NCBI GenBank assembly: GCA_039881045.1
Contig: JAYWVB010000001.1
Span: 1,352,607 to 1,416,606 of the forward strand
Origin: Chaetomium olivaceum
Taxonomy: Eukaryota; Ascomycota; Sordariomycetes; Sordariales; Chaetomiaceae
Length of the DNA: 64,000 nucleotides
Direction: 5' to 3'
Shown in pieces: positions 1-12,672 of the stretch (positions are counted from its first letter, which is position 1; each line of letters starts with the position of its first letter). Position numbers and translations under genes: made by a program. The notes below the pieces were generated by a model. The model saw only the letters and a program-made list of their open reading frames with translations, searched no databases and had not been told where the DNA came from.

Positions 1-2113
1 TCGCGGACGGTGGCCATTATCGCCCCAACGGGTCGGCACCGGCACCCGGACCCGCCGACTCAAACTGGAAGTTGTCGACCGCGCGATTGATTGTTTTTAT
101 CCACAGTCCGGTCCAACTGGGTGAGATGTGAGGAATCGTCCGATGGTCTTCCGAGCTATTAGCCTTCTTGCCTGGTCGGATCACCATCGCGGATTCCGAT
201 AAGCCAGAGGCCGCCGAGACGGTGTAATTCTGTTGGCGGTTCTTGCCGTGCGCAACCTATCAGAAAAAAAGAAGAAAAAAAGAACTCGGTGGCTTGGAGG
301 TCGGTCGGTCGGTCTTGGATATTGGGAGACCACTTGTGGACGGGAGCGGACGTCCCGCTGGGGTGCATTTGAGAGTGACAGGTAATCAACAGGTCAAATT
401 GTGGGGATATGGGGATACTGTGCAGGTAATCTGTAGGTATGTATAGGTAAGTTATTTTATCATGGATATCAGAATAACTACAGATTAGCATGGATCTCAT
501 CCCCGTCCTCGAACTTGTTGCTGTCGTGATCGAGGCGCAGAGCGGGACCTCATCCGGCCATTGCCTGAATGGATCGAAATCTGCGTGCGATCTTGGAGGG
601 TTTTGTGCATCGGCGCACAACAAAAATGGAGCCCTACTACCTTAACTATTTCGACTCGAAAGGCGGGAAGGTCGAGTTGTGTGGTTGGCGACAAGCTGCA
701 CCCAGACGGGAAACAGCAGCCGCGGGGAGCTGCGCGCGCAGGGAGTGGCTGATCTTTCTGGTCGGTCTGGTCTCAACGGGACCGCTCGCCTTGTGGCAAG
801 TCCCGCTCTTTGCAAACGCCCTTGCTCGGCCGGCTCCTGCATGGAGAAATGGCATGTCCTGTCCAGCCCAGCACGCCCAGGCATGGAATGGAAGGCAGGA
901 GGAGCTCCCCTTGAACGCGGGGGCCATGGACCTCCCTCCACCTTCTTTACGCGCCATCTGCTTGCTTACACAGTCCACGGGTAGGCAGTGGCATGGAGTA
1001 GCATGGCAGGAGGCAGGTCCCGTTGCTTTTACTAGCAGATCCCACATCCACGAGGCCATGGGATAGGCCATGGGATAGGCCGTGGGAGAGGCCATGGGTA
1101 TGGAATTAAGTGATGCGCAGTGCCGAGCCGAGTCTGCGAGTTGTCCTGGATTGGACTTCTCCTGATGGATGGTGGGTGTAAAGCAATCGAAGTGTGGGCG
1201 GTTTTGGCGGGGCACGAGACGCCTTGTTCGCCGTCTTCCTCTTCTTCCCAGGTTCCCTTTTAAAACTCGCTCCAACCCGGGATGTCTATGTTGTTGCGAC
1301 CCCAGGCCTTGTCTTGTCCCCCCCCCCTCCCCCCTCTTCCTGTCCAAGCTCCGCGCCAAAAAGCATGAACAGCTAGGGCACCTGTCCTCGTCCGCCCAGC
1401 TCTCTCGTCCCGAATCAATCGGCTGCCCGTGCGCTCTCGGCTTTCCCTGACAGCTGCCCTGCGAGCCTGAGCCTGCACACCTGCGGTCCTTTTATCCTAG
1501 CCAAGTCCAGCCCGCCTTCGCAATCACCCGACATCGTCCCCGGGTCTGGCCAAGCAATACCCAGTGCAATCCCTACCACCCCAGGAGCCCAGCAAAAGAC
1601 TCCCTGTTGCTTTCAAAAGACGAGACCACCCATTTGGTCAATACTTGCTCCACAGCTCTCCATCGCCAAAGGCTTGCTTGTCCACCGCCAGCCCAAGCCA
1701 TCCCTACACAGTAAACCACCTAACCCCGGCTGGTTATCGCTGTCCCTCTTTTCCCGCTTGCAGCGAGGATTTCCGCCGACCACCGACATCTCGCCGCCGC
1801 CGAGAATCCCCGTCTCATTCCACTTCTCGCTCCCACCTCCTACGCTATTCTCCTGTCCGAGTCCAGGCTCGACGCGAAGAAAGGTCTATCTTGGGTCGTC
1901 ATCGTCCCGTTGCAGCCGTGTTCTGTTTTTATTTTATTTTTTTACTTTTTGGGTGCTGCACACATCTCATCGAGCCCCTCATCGGCTGATCCTAGCTCCC
2001 CCTGAGCTCGGTGCCACCTCCACGCTCCTCCTGCTGGTTCCCCCCGTCCGATAACCGCACCAAGTCGCCCAAAACACCGAACGACGACGCGATCCCTCAC
2101 AAACACAGCCAAG
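1..2113. other. Intergenic DNA and 5' leader of ras-2
   Basis: No open frame here resembles a known protein. The part from about 1500 to 2113 is rich in C and T, as expected of a fungal promoter and 5' leader, and it leads directly into the ras-2 start codon. The upstream part contains a short 12-nt tandem repeat (1053-1100). Open frames inside the leader are low-complexity Ser/Pro/Arg translations and are treated as non-coding. Confidence 0.5.
1053..1100. repeat. 12-nt tandem repeat, 4 copies
   Basis: Four consecutive units of the form AGGCCATGGGAT (third unit AGGCCGTGGGAG, fourth AGGCCATGGGTA). No gene is associated with it. Confidence 0.8.
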
Positions 2114-2947
2114 ATGGCGGGCAAGATGGTACTATACAAACTGGTGGTGCTCGGAGACGGTGGTGTAGGGAAGACAGCCCTCACAATCCAGCTTTGCCTG
2201 CAGCATTTCGTCGAAACGGTACGCTTTCCTGTCATTGACTCCCCGCTCACCCTTCTTGGACGCAGTTGCGGCTGTTCAGACGAGGCCTTCTACTGCCACA
2301 ATGCGGCTGCTGCATGGAACGCTCGCTGACGTACCCCGTCCCATTAGTACGACCCGACCATTGAGGATTCCTACCGGAAGCAGGCCGTGATAGACAACCA
2401 GGCGTGCATGCTAGAGGTGTTGGACACGGCCGGGCAAGAAGAGTACACAGCACTACGAGACCAGTGGATCCGCGATGGCGAGGGCTTCGTCCTGGTGTAC
2501 AGCATCTCGTCGCGGTCGTCTTTCACGCGCATCAAGCGGTTCCACCACCAGATTCAGAGGGTCAAGGAGTCAACAGCCTCGTCGCCTTCCTACCCCGGGT
2601 CGCCGATCTCGGCTGCCAACCCGGCGGCACCCGTTCCCATCATGCTCGTTGGAAACAAGAGCGACCGCATCGCCGAGCGGGAAGTCTCGACGCAAGAGGG
2701 ACATGCGCTAGCGCGCGAGCTCGGATGCGAGTTCGTCGAGGCGTCAGCCAAAAACTACATCAACGTTGACAAGGCCTTCTACGACGTGGTCAGGATTCTG
2801 CGTCGGCAGCGACAGGCGGCCTCTCAACCGCTGTCTCCCACAGGCAGCAGCAGGTACGAAGCATCCAGGAGGACCGACTCGAGCGTCCAGTCAGAAAAGG
2901 GCCGTTATCGACGAGAGCGCCGCAACCGAGGGTGTGTCATATTATGA
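2114..2947 (+). CDS. ras-2: Ras-type small GTPase RAS-2 (RasB)
   Basis: Membrane-anchored molecular switch that cycles between GDP and GTP and controls polarised growth and cAMP/MAPK signalling in filamentous fungi. Two exons, 2114-2218 and 2348-2947. The 129-nt intron starts GTACGC, ends CATTAG and has a GCTGAC branch-like site. The 234-residue product has all five G boxes: GDGGVGKT (residues 14-21), effector YDPTIEDSY, DTAGQEEY, NKSD and EASAK. It ends in the CAAX box CVIL; the final Leu favours geranylgeranylation. Between the DTAGQ and NKSD boxes lies a Ser/Pro-rich insert (around SSPSYPGSPISAANPAAPVP) that is characteristic of the RAS-2/RasB clade and absent from RAS-1 and Rap/Krev types. 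A basic tail precedes the CAAX. Gene assignment is from family knowledge; the reading is intact with no frameshift. Confidence 0.95.
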
Positions 2948-4318
2948 GCGGCGACAGCAGCAAACCTCTTTTTTTGTTTTTGCCGCAGCTCTTCTCGTCT
3001 GCTCACCTCGCCACCGAAACCTGTCCGTGGTTCGCACACTCTTGCTTCTTCTCATACCACCATTTTCGCGCTCGAAGGAAGGCCAAACTGGTCATCTCGG
3101 ACCGATATGGCACAAGTGGCAATCTCCTGCAGCTTTGAGAACCTTCCACTCGGGTCACCGATAGCCGCCACCCCGGTCTCTTCCGATTTTCTTGATCATA
3201 CCCACCACCATTTATTTTCCTTGGACCACCAGACACATACCGACTCTCCATCCGGCGAATGGCGCATGAACCAAAAGAGGGCATCATTGGGGCGTAAATA
3301 TCCATCTAAATCATGGAGACGGGTGCACTTTTCTTTTCCTTTTTGTTCTTTTTTATCTCTGGAGGAGAGTTTTTGTTTCAGACCCCGGCGGCTCTAGGAA
3401 TCATGAGGGGATAGGAAATGCTTTCAGGATCAAAGTGGCTCTTTAGGCCACTTGTCTTGGGACGCCGAGTCAAGGCGCGCAAAGCGCGAGCGAGGTCGAA
3501 GGTTAACCCCGGCCGAGGTGTGGAAAGACGGACAAGAAAGAGGCAAATAGCCCATGGGAGGAAAGGGACGAGATGGCATTACACTTTGGACAAGGCGTGG
3601 CGTTGGTCTATTACCCCCCATCCCCTACCTTACCTAGTCAGGAAACCTTCCAAATCACCAAAAAGGAAGTTGTCGGAAGGTAGACGTGCTTGCACAAGGA
3701 CGAATAAAAAAAAACCAACCAAACCCCAACTCCTGCTCCCCCATCATGACTTGTGTGTGGTGTTTTTTCCTTTCTTTTGCAAAGTTCGACCCACCTTACC
3801 TTGTTCGGCGTGCAACCCGGTAGCTAGTGCAGGCGAGCCCACCCGGATGCTTGACATTGCAGTAGTGTGCGAGTGTTTCCCTGGCCCTTGACAACACATA
3901 CATCAGGTACAGTAAGGTCGAAAAGGCAAAGCTGTTTGTCCAAGAGATTGGATAGGCTGGAGCAGGAGGGTTGCCCCGCAAGTCAATCAAGGATTGCATC
4001 TTGTGTGTGGCAGGGGGACAAGAGCATGGCGGTGCCTGCCGGGTCTGCGCTGGGTGTGTTTTCCTGGGTTGTGAGGGATTTTGGTTCTTCTGTTGGTTTG
4101 TCCTGGGTCGAAATTTGGCTTCGACTGGCAAAGGAGGGTAATGAAACGTTGAACTCGGGGGCTCAGCGGAAGTCAAATCTCAAAAGTTGCAGATTCTTAT
4201 TTTAGGGGACGGCTACCGTTGCAGAGACCCAAACGGGCTCAGGATCTGGATGAACACCCTACTAATACTGATTGTTTCTCCAACCCGTTTTATTCCATCT
4301 CCGATCCCATGCCGGTTA

Positions 4319-4351
4319 GCTACCTTACCTTAGGTAAGTAAGGTAGGTAGC
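4319..4351. repeat. Imperfect palindrome of TACCTTACCT/AGGTAAGGTA motifs
   Basis: A GCTACCTTACCTTA arm is followed by GGTAAG and a TAAGGTAGGTAGC arm, forming an imperfect inverted repeat able to fold as a hairpin. Single halves of the same motif recur elsewhere in the non-coding DNA (about 3630, 3790, 8620, 30400). Confidence 0.6.
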
Positions 4352-6104
4352 AAATCCGGGAAGTTTCATCATTTTTCCCTTTGCATTCTTTCTCTTCCTT
4401 CCCAAGTTCCTTCCTTCTCTGACCCTGAACTCACTGCACTACAACACAACACAACACACCAGAAGGCTGGCAAGTCGCGAACTTGAGCCTCTCCCCTTCT
4501 TTCCCTCCCCGGCGAAGTCAACGAGTGGGGCAACTGGGTTAGGATTTCAGTTTAACTCGTTAGAGCCAACCAGTCTTGGCCCGAGTGGGCATGCTGCACC
4601 CCACTTGGTGCGAGCTTTGGTGGGGCAGGATCTCCCCATTCTTCCCCCACCTGTGGACCCACCTGTAGACCCACCAGCCCCGCACACACACAGAGCAATT
4701 TGCCCATTTGGCCATTTGCCCGTCCCCAACATTGCATTGCACTGGCCAAAAAGCGCACAATGCTGATGAATTTGACTTTGCAGAAAGGGAAAGCAATGGA
4801 GCTTGGGGCTTCTCGCCAAGCCTCCATTTTCTCCTCTTTTTGACATCCACTGTCATCCAGGGACAACCCAAAAATGCGAACGAGCATTTCGAGGCGTCCC
4901 ATGCTGCATTTGGCTATGAAGACCCGAGACCTGACAACGCCAGGCATCTAACCATGTCTCAGATCTCGACGCTCCTTTGGCTAGCAACTTGGCTGTTCCC
5001 ATTTTCGACATCCTAATTCTTGTCCCGATCTCTTATTCGTTTAGTTAGTGGCGTTTAGTTCATTCAGCGTTCCTCGTCTCTCGCCAACCACGACCCAGGA
5101 CCCTTTTGATCCATCTCCGCCATCTTTCTTTTGACGATGGATACTCGTACGAAGTACGAAGATACATATGGAGAAAAGACCTCATAAGGCATGCTGTGCT
5201 GTGTGTGTTGTCCTTGTACACTGGCAAAAGTATAGTCGCATCCTGCGGTTCTTCTCTCGGCCGGCACGGACGACACCTGCTTCCGAAATCCCATCAAGAT
5301 CTGCCAATGAGATAGTGAAATTCTCCATGCATCTTTTTCTTTCTCTTTCCGTCCCCCCAACGGCGCCGGAGTTAAGTGAGTTAGTGACGCGGCGTCCTTT
5401 GAGCTGCAGCAACAGCCAAAATCCTGGAAGACGATCCATCAATCAAACTTGCGAACAGGTCCTCTCATTGCAACAAGCCAGTCTGTGCTCTCGCAGCTTG
5501 CATTCACACCGGTCGGCCTACACGGCATCCTTCCCTTTAGTGTGTGTCAACCTTCGACAGGGTCGGCTAAAAGAGAGAGCAAGAGATCTCTTTTCGTGGA
5601 AAAGCTCGGCAAGCCAACGTCCTGTCAAACCCGCAGCAGTCGTCAGTCGACCCGGGAATGCCCATCCCTGGTTGATGGCGAATGAAAAGCAGATAATTTC
5701 CTTCCGGAAGTTTTTCTTCCCAAATCGTGTTGGCCCGACTACACCAAGGACGAGGAATGCGTGGCCACCCTCATTCTGTCAAACCCAAACTCCAAACTCA
5801 GATTCGGCGGGACCGGAAGAGCGGTTGATGCTTCCACGGATTGCTTATTCCGCCACAGTCCTCCAACGGTCTGCTGTCAGACGCACATCCGGCTCCTCCC
5901 GGCCTGCAAGAGGCCGTTGTCATCCAATTTCCTCCCAGCGATAGTTAACCTCCCCCAACCCCAACCCACCCAGGGACCGTTCCAAAAGATGACCGATGAA
6001 AGAACGAGGTCCAGCCTCTCCCGAACTCACTCCCCCCAGCCCTGCCGCCCCCGGGAAGGCTGAACGCCAAACCTGCAAAAGCCAGCCAGCTCGCTCTAGT
6101 CTAA

Positions 6105-6126
6105 CCAGCCAGCCAGCCAGCCAGCC
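6105..6126. repeat. (CCAG)n microsatellite
   Basis: Five consecutive CCAG units, followed within 60 nt by short CCCGGAC/CCCCGGAC reiterations (about 6148-6180). Located in the gene-poor region. Confidence 0.85.
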
Positions 6127-8639
6127 CTCGCCTGGGGTCCGGCCCTCGGAACCCGGACCCCGGACCCCGGCACCCGGCCCCCCTGCCGGCAACCTCCTAA
6201 CCCGGACCCAGCCGCACCCCCATCGCGCGCCGCACACCGCTCGTCGGAGACCTCTCCGAGCTCTTTCCAAGCTCCCTGCCTTGCCTGCCCCCCCCTTCCA
6301 CCTCACGACGCTAAAAAAACGTGACCAAAACCCGCCCAACCCTCCCTGGTCCCGTCGTACCCGGGGACCTGGTCCGGCTGTCTTCCGCGCTGACAACCCC
6401 CCCCCCTTCCCCGGCGCCCTCCCTCGCCGCTTCGGCTCGGCAACTCTCTTTGGACGCGTGCCCGTGCCCATGGGTTGGGCCGGTAGGCGGGGAAGGTGAA
6501 TGAGTGAGATGAGATGAGATGAGATGATGAAGCGCGACTGAACTGGCTGGCTGCTGCTGTGCCGTCGGGAGCGTGCCGCTCCTGGACTTTTTGGTTTGGC
6601 GTTTTCTCCTTCTCCCCCCCCCCCCTGTCGACGAGCGAATCTTCTCTTTCTCCTGAACGGTCAGTCACCTCACACTCCTTCACCCCCCTGAGGGCCGGCC
6701 GTTGTAGTTATTTGGAATTGGATCTGGAATTATTGATCACCCCTCCTCCCCCCCCGGGCCCCCAACAAGGCCATTGTGGTGGTGGTTATTTGGAATTGGG
6801 TTTTGGAATTTGCCCGACCAGCTGGCTTGGCTTAACTCATGTATGTACCAGGGTAGGTTTACTAGTGCCGTCTCCCCCCGTTTCATGCCTCCTTTTTTTT
6901 TTCTTTTCCTTTTCCTCCCCTTGTCGGGGGATTTGCTCTGTCTCTCTTGTCTGATGAAATGAAGTTGGGATTAACTCTGTAACTCGCTAGTGTCGCTGGG
7001 TGTGTGGTTTTGTCTCGGATGGCTTGGGAGGGACGAAACCGAGCCGAAAGACAAAATTGAAGTGAACACTGCCGGACGCCACTTGGGCAAGCTTTGGGTA
7101 GAGATGGGCGGGATGGGCAAGATAGGCTCGGTCCCGAGGGAGCGGTCTGGTGGGTTGCCGTTTTGTTTGAAACGACACACTAACTAACTAATTAACGATC
7201 CCGCAGCATTGACATTGACACGTGAGGAAAGTGGATGGTGGATGGTGTTGTTGTTGTGGTTGATGCACAACTCCCAAACATGATGTTGCCTTCCGCCCCC
7301 CCCCCCTTCCCTTCTCCACCACCCCCACGAGGTCGGGGGAGTTCTGATAACGAAAAGCCAAGAGCCTCCCCACCGTCCCCGTCGTTCTTCGGGCCGTCTG
7401 CTCGGAGAGGGTCGGGGAGGTTCGGCGCGGTCGGAGGGTTTGACTAGTGGAGTGTATGCAGAACCGACGTGACGGCCTCTCTCGTGCTCTTGTGACGCGT
7501 TCCGGAGCCTGCCCCTTGAGCAAGATTTGTTCAAAGCCTCGGCAGGGGACGTGACAGATATGTAACCATGTCTTTGCGGGTGCGAGGTTGGGGGGGGGCA
7601 AGTGGCGTGATAGTTTATCAACAACGCATCCCCATCACACACCCCCCACGTGCCCTTCCATTGGCGCATCTGATGGTTGCGAATCCGAACGGTCGGATTC
7701 CTTTCGTGGGGTCGGTCGGTCGGTCGGTCGGGCTCGGTCTCTGACCGCATCCCGTCATCAAATGCTTGTTGATGCGTGCGTGCTGTGCTGTCTGTCTGTC
7801 GTCCGGATCGGGATGGCCCTTTCCGCGCCCCCCGAACTATGTCGGCGCCCGACGAACGCTTCGGGTCGGTACTTTCGGAGGCAGGAGAGGGGAGGTCGGA
7901 GGGCGGGGAACTTCCAGCTGTTCCTTCATCGCCGTCCTTCCGAAGCTGGTTAAGCTGCCCAGTCCTTGGCCCTTCCCCTCCTCACCTCCCCTCCCCGCCC
8001 CGCGCGCGCTTGGCCGTCGTCGGGGCGTTGATCGGCGGGTTGACGACTGAGCGCCGGAGCTCAGTCCGTTCGAGGCGGGCACCTGTATAGTTAGTTATGC
8101 GGAGAGCGGGATTGGGATGATCACAACCGCCGTCCCAAGTCCCTTCACCTCAGCCCTGCCCCGCCTTGTCCTCCTGCCTTCTTGTTCTTATTCTTATTCG
8201 GACGTCCCCGTTGCTCGGGCATGTCTTAGCTAGCTTGTCACTATGTAGGAATGGGGTTTAGTTTGCGAGGGGCCACGGCAGTTGCTAACAGGGGAGATCG
8301 CTGTCGTGTGTTTTAAGTTTTGTCTATCGGCTCCGAGCTGGGTTCGGGCCGCTGCTCATCGGGAGGGGAGAGAGAGCTGGCGGAGAGTTGCTCATGACCG
8401 AGATGTGCATGAGCTGGGTATCGCAATTATTGCCCCCTCCCGGCCTTAGCAGGAAGAGGAATGGTTGGATAGGTGAGAGTCAAAATGTGGGAAGCGGCTG
8501 CAGTCGGTCTGTTGATGAGATGTTCACCGATCTGCAGCTTGCTGTCTGAGGTATCGTGGCTGCGCCTAGCCTTCGTCAACTAGATAGCATGCGGGTTAGG
8601 GTACTTTCACAGCCTAACGTACCTACCTAACAATGGTCA

Positions 8640-11380
8640 AGTGGTCGAGAGCGTTGTCGAGCTAAACGTCGAGAGCAAATAGTGCCTTGACCGTTGCGCT
8701 ATTGAGACGTAGGGCGTTGGGCCGTAGGACGTTGGGCCGTAAGGCGTTGGGTCGTAGGATGTAGGGCATTACACGCTGCGTCTTGCTCTCGCCGATGAAA
8801 AAGAGTTCAGTGACATTGCCGATCGTGTTGACCGAAGTCTGGGTATCCATGTAGAGCCTCCAAGAGCTTATTCCGGACTCCCACTCCCGGTCTCAAACAC
8901 ACGGAGCTAGCTCCGTCGAGAAGCAAGTGGCGGGCTATCACCGCCCTGCCTGACCACTCAACGGCCGTCCCAATGGGAAGGTTAACTTTAACCAGTGGAT
9001 ACGGCTAAGTTAGTACCAGAAGCCCACTTGTGCCTGGAACTCAGAGTGGGTTCCACAAGTTGAAATCGTTATGCTGACAACTCTCGCTCCCTCGGCCGTT
9101 CCCAAGCCAGGTCATAATGCTTTGGGAAGTGTTCAAAAAACATCATTGCTTTAGGTTGCTGTATAAGCCAACAGTGTGTTCGGCACCCTCTCTCAGTGAA
9201 CATAACGGTCTCGGCCAGGGCCAGTATATCCTGAGATCCTCGGGCAAACGACTTGGTGGGTTACTGTTAGGATAGAGTATTTCTAGTGTTCCTAGTACCA
9301 CACAACCTCAGTTTAGGAGGGCCGCACCAGTCGATTATAAAGCTGGTGATATCGTCCGACCTGTTGCTCCTTTTCCAAACTATCGATTATGCGTGGCCAG
9401 ATACAAGTGTGACAGTAGCATAAGCTACGTTGACATTTTGTACTTGATGTAGCATCCCCCCTTGGTAACTAAACAATGCAGATATCCCTGAACCATTGAT
9501 AGCGTTGGACTGTCTTTTGAGATGGGAGCCAGCATAATTATCCGCCTTGTTTAATGTTAACTATTCTGGTATTTGGCATCACTTAACCCAACATTTAATG
9601 TGGGAATGGCCGACTGAATAAGTAAGAGAAAAACATACGACTGAACGTCACTGACCCACATGCCCTGATAGATGTGGAAGACTCCCTTACATATATGTTG
9701 CCCTCCAGAAAGGTAGCAGTTTCCCGTTCCGTCATCTCCATCTGCTCGAACAGCTTTCGGAACGGTAGTCTGGTACCTCTCTGTGTTGCCGGTGATGATC
9801 TCGACTATGCTTTCGTGAGACCGTCGCCAATATTGAGGAAGCCGACCGGGCACATATGAGGGCGCCGTCGGTCTTGGTTGATGCATTGCTACACATCACG
9901 TTTGCTTTCCCAACGTTCCCATCCAACCTAGCCCTGTCTCTAGGACCGGCCCGCAGATCGTGAGCTGTAGTCATAGAATCGTAGCGGCTTCTATCTTGAA
10001 ACAGACACGAGGCTGAGTGGTGTATGTACCATAAGTCATATGTGATCTACCTTACAAAAGAGAAGACGACGTTGTTTGTTAGTTTATGAGTGGTGGTATT
10101 TATTCTCGATATCATCCCACTCGCAGTGCTCAACCTGGTGGCGTGTCTTGATGAACCTCGTTGCGCCGGATCTCTCGGCCACATCTTGGGGATACTATTG
10201 GATGTCCGCTCCGAGAGCATATGGATTGCCTCAGTTTGAATTGGGGGCAAAGCAGTGTTAGTACGAGTGGGCTTCGGGATCTGGCTAGCTGTTTAGGATG
10301 TAAACCCCTGAGCGACCACTTACACGGGATGTCGCAGGCAACTCCTTTAGGCGGAGGCCAACATCCATCATCTATCAAGCCATCATCCGTTGCAAATACA
10401 GCCCATACCGTGGTATGCATTCAGTCACCCACGGTTGTAAGTAACAGTCCGTCAATAAGAAGGGGCTGCGTGTACATGGGGCTGTTAAAAACAATAGTCT
10501 ACCCCCGACGTTTTTCGAGTTTGCGGATTGAGGTTTCTCTCAAGGTTTCGATGTTACGTAGCGTTGACACTATCGCCAGCGATGATAGGTATCACGTTTA
10601 CCTCTGAATCTTACTCATTGCGGCACGCACTGTAGATGATACAAAAGCGAACCATTACTCAACTGAATACTATCCGGGTCGTTAGGGTTTCAGTTCTGCC
10701 GTCACGCAGAAAAGTTTCCGCTGTTCCTCGATGATACATACCGAAAGGGTGACTGAGAGAGGTCCTATACTCAAAACTATAACTCCCTCTTCTCTCAGTT
10801 CGCTATAGAATGTAGTGTCTTGGTTGGGCCGTCGCCGTCTGGAATGGTCCGGCCACAGTGTCTGCCTGTGCCTGGTCCTGGCCTCTCCAATATAGTTGCA
10901 GAAACAAGCGTGCTTGATCAGGCACAGTATGTCATAATGTTATTTGAGAACAACCTAACGTGCCAGTCCAGTGAAAAAACTGAGGTTAGAAATCTAAGTT
11001 ATTCTCCTTGTTGGAGTTTCATAATACAAGTTCAGAAACTCGTTATGGGGGGACACCATCGTACGACCGGGGCACTCCCAGGAACCACGCAGGCAACGGC
11101 CCCTATCTACCGGAGCTGGGTACATCGTTAATAAAAGCGTGACTGGTTCTGGGGTATCCATCCATGACACTTACCGAAGGAGACCCTGCGAAGCCATGTG
11201 ACCTGGCACACGCCTTAACCCTCAAGAGCGAGCCCGAAGGTATAACTGGCTCTAATATATAGCACAAGCAGCGTACAATCCAAGCCCCAGCCAAATCTCT
11301 CACCACCCGTGCCCCTAAAACCTCTTGCTTAGACCGTTGACACGTCCCATGTGGCAACACAGCACCAAAAACCATCAACA
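8640..11380. other. A/T-richer block, possibly a decayed transposon or relic
   Basis: Base composition looks visibly more balanced here than in the GC-rich surroundings, with frequent TA steps and no long open frame. Short frames exist on the minus strand (for example 9557-9886, 109 residues with several Cys; 10130-10420), but I recognise no family and there is no convincing exon chain. A decayed, possibly RIP-mutated mobile element or old gene is one reading; I saw no terminal repeats, transposase or reverse-transcriptase motif to prove it. Confidence 0.35.
8709..8768. repeat. 15-nt tandem repeat, 4 copies
   Basis: Four diverged units of the type GTAGGGCGTTGGGCC, back to back. Read on the minus strand inside a 62-codon open frame (8850-8662) they give a pentapeptide repeat LRPNA/LRPNV. 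There is no other evidence that this frame is translated. Confidence 0.75.
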
Positions 11381-11383
11381 AAT

Positions 11384-11397
11384 CCCCCCCCCCCCCC
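11384..11397. repeat. Poly-C run of 14
   Basis: Uninterrupted run of 14 C, followed by a T run. It lies at the edge of the A/T-richer block; polypyrimidine DNA follows at about 11600-11700. Confidence 0.9.
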
Positions 11398-11979
11398 TTT
11401 TTCCTTTGCAGAAGCCAAACTCACATTAACCCCGTCTCACCAAAAAGGTAGGTCAGCACCAGCCCACCACACAGCCCTCTGACACCCACGCCTCGGTCGG
11501 TAGGTAGATAGTCAGCCATACACAGCCAGGCCCAAGTCCCGAACTGACCCATCATACACAGTATATAGATAGAGTAGTATAGGTAGCCAGAACACGATCC
11601 GAGCTTCCCCCTTCCTCCCCTTCCCCTTTTTTCCCCTTTCCCCTTCCTCCCCTTCCCCTTTTCTCCCCTTCCCCCTTCCCCCCCTCCTCCCTCCCCTATA
11701 TCCCAAGCTCATGGAACCCTACAAACCCACAAACCCACAAACCTCACTTCGACCTCAAGCCCACCCACGCCCATCCATACCCGCGCCACACCCACGCAGC
11801 CAAAACCACCAACCCACCCAACCCCAACACCCCACCGCCGCCGCGACTCAGCGGCAAAGCCAACGGGGCTAACGCAGCAACAACGTTAACAGGTACATAG
11901 CATCGTGACATGCCGCTGTGCCGCTGTGCCGCGAAGCAGCATGTCTTGTGTTGGTTGGATTGTGTTGAGGTGGTAGCTG

Positions 11980-12006
<27 letters not shown>
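11980..12006. repeat. (AC)13 microsatellite
   Basis: Thirteen AC dinucleotides in a row, about 650 nt downstream of the OPY2-like gene's stop codon (that gene is on the opposite strand). Confidence 0.95.
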
Positions 12007-12010
<4 letters not shown>

Positions 12011-12672
12011 GCGGCGCCTACACACACAGACACACAGCCCTACCGGTATGACAGGGCTACGCCGCGAGGCAACATATCCTGGGCGGCAACGCGTCTCAGG
12101 CAGGGCAGGGCACGGCTTGGTGTCTATCTCGATCCAGCTGTCAGGGCATATAACAATGGTATCGGTAACATGTAGTCGATGAAAGGGACAGGTTTAAGTA
12201 CGTTAAAGAATGGCATGTAAAAGGGGGTAGACAAGCAAGATCGTTTTGTTCCATTTGGCATCCGATATGATACGGTAATCTGGCATGGGCTATATATCGG
12301 CTTCTTCACCCCGCCGCCCACCGGCCGTAAGATGGCATCCCCGGCCACCAATAAGCCAACTCGCTTCATCCACCCAGGAGTCTCGTAGTCGAGTGTACTC
12401 CGGTATCTCATTCCGTAACCTGAATCCCCGAACCGCACCGTAGAGACAAAAGAAACAAGCCCACAGTCCTAAATAAGCCGGACGGGTACCGTTCTAACCA
12501 AATCCTGAATAACACGAAGGGTAGTGTAATGGTTGTAAAATGTTCGTCGCATCACATCGCAAAATAAACCGCCCATTCCCAAAACCCCAGAGCCAAAAAC
12601 CAAAACAAAAAGTGCCCGCTGATAGAAGGGAATATATGGCCGCAAAAGAATATCAACAACAGAATTTAGCAT

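Larger units (their letters stand above)
2948..8600. other. Long gene-poor region downstream of ras-2
   Basis: About 5.7 kb. The first few hundred bases, T-rich after the ras-2 stop, are presumably its 3' UTR. Beyond that I see many short open frames on both strands, none with recognisable domains, plausible splice structure or coding-like composition. The stretch contains C-runs, simple repeats (CCAG at 6105-6126, GGTC around 7714-7730) and scattered TACCTTACCT-like motifs. It may hold regulatory DNA or lncRNA; nothing in the sequence proves it. Confidence 0.5.
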
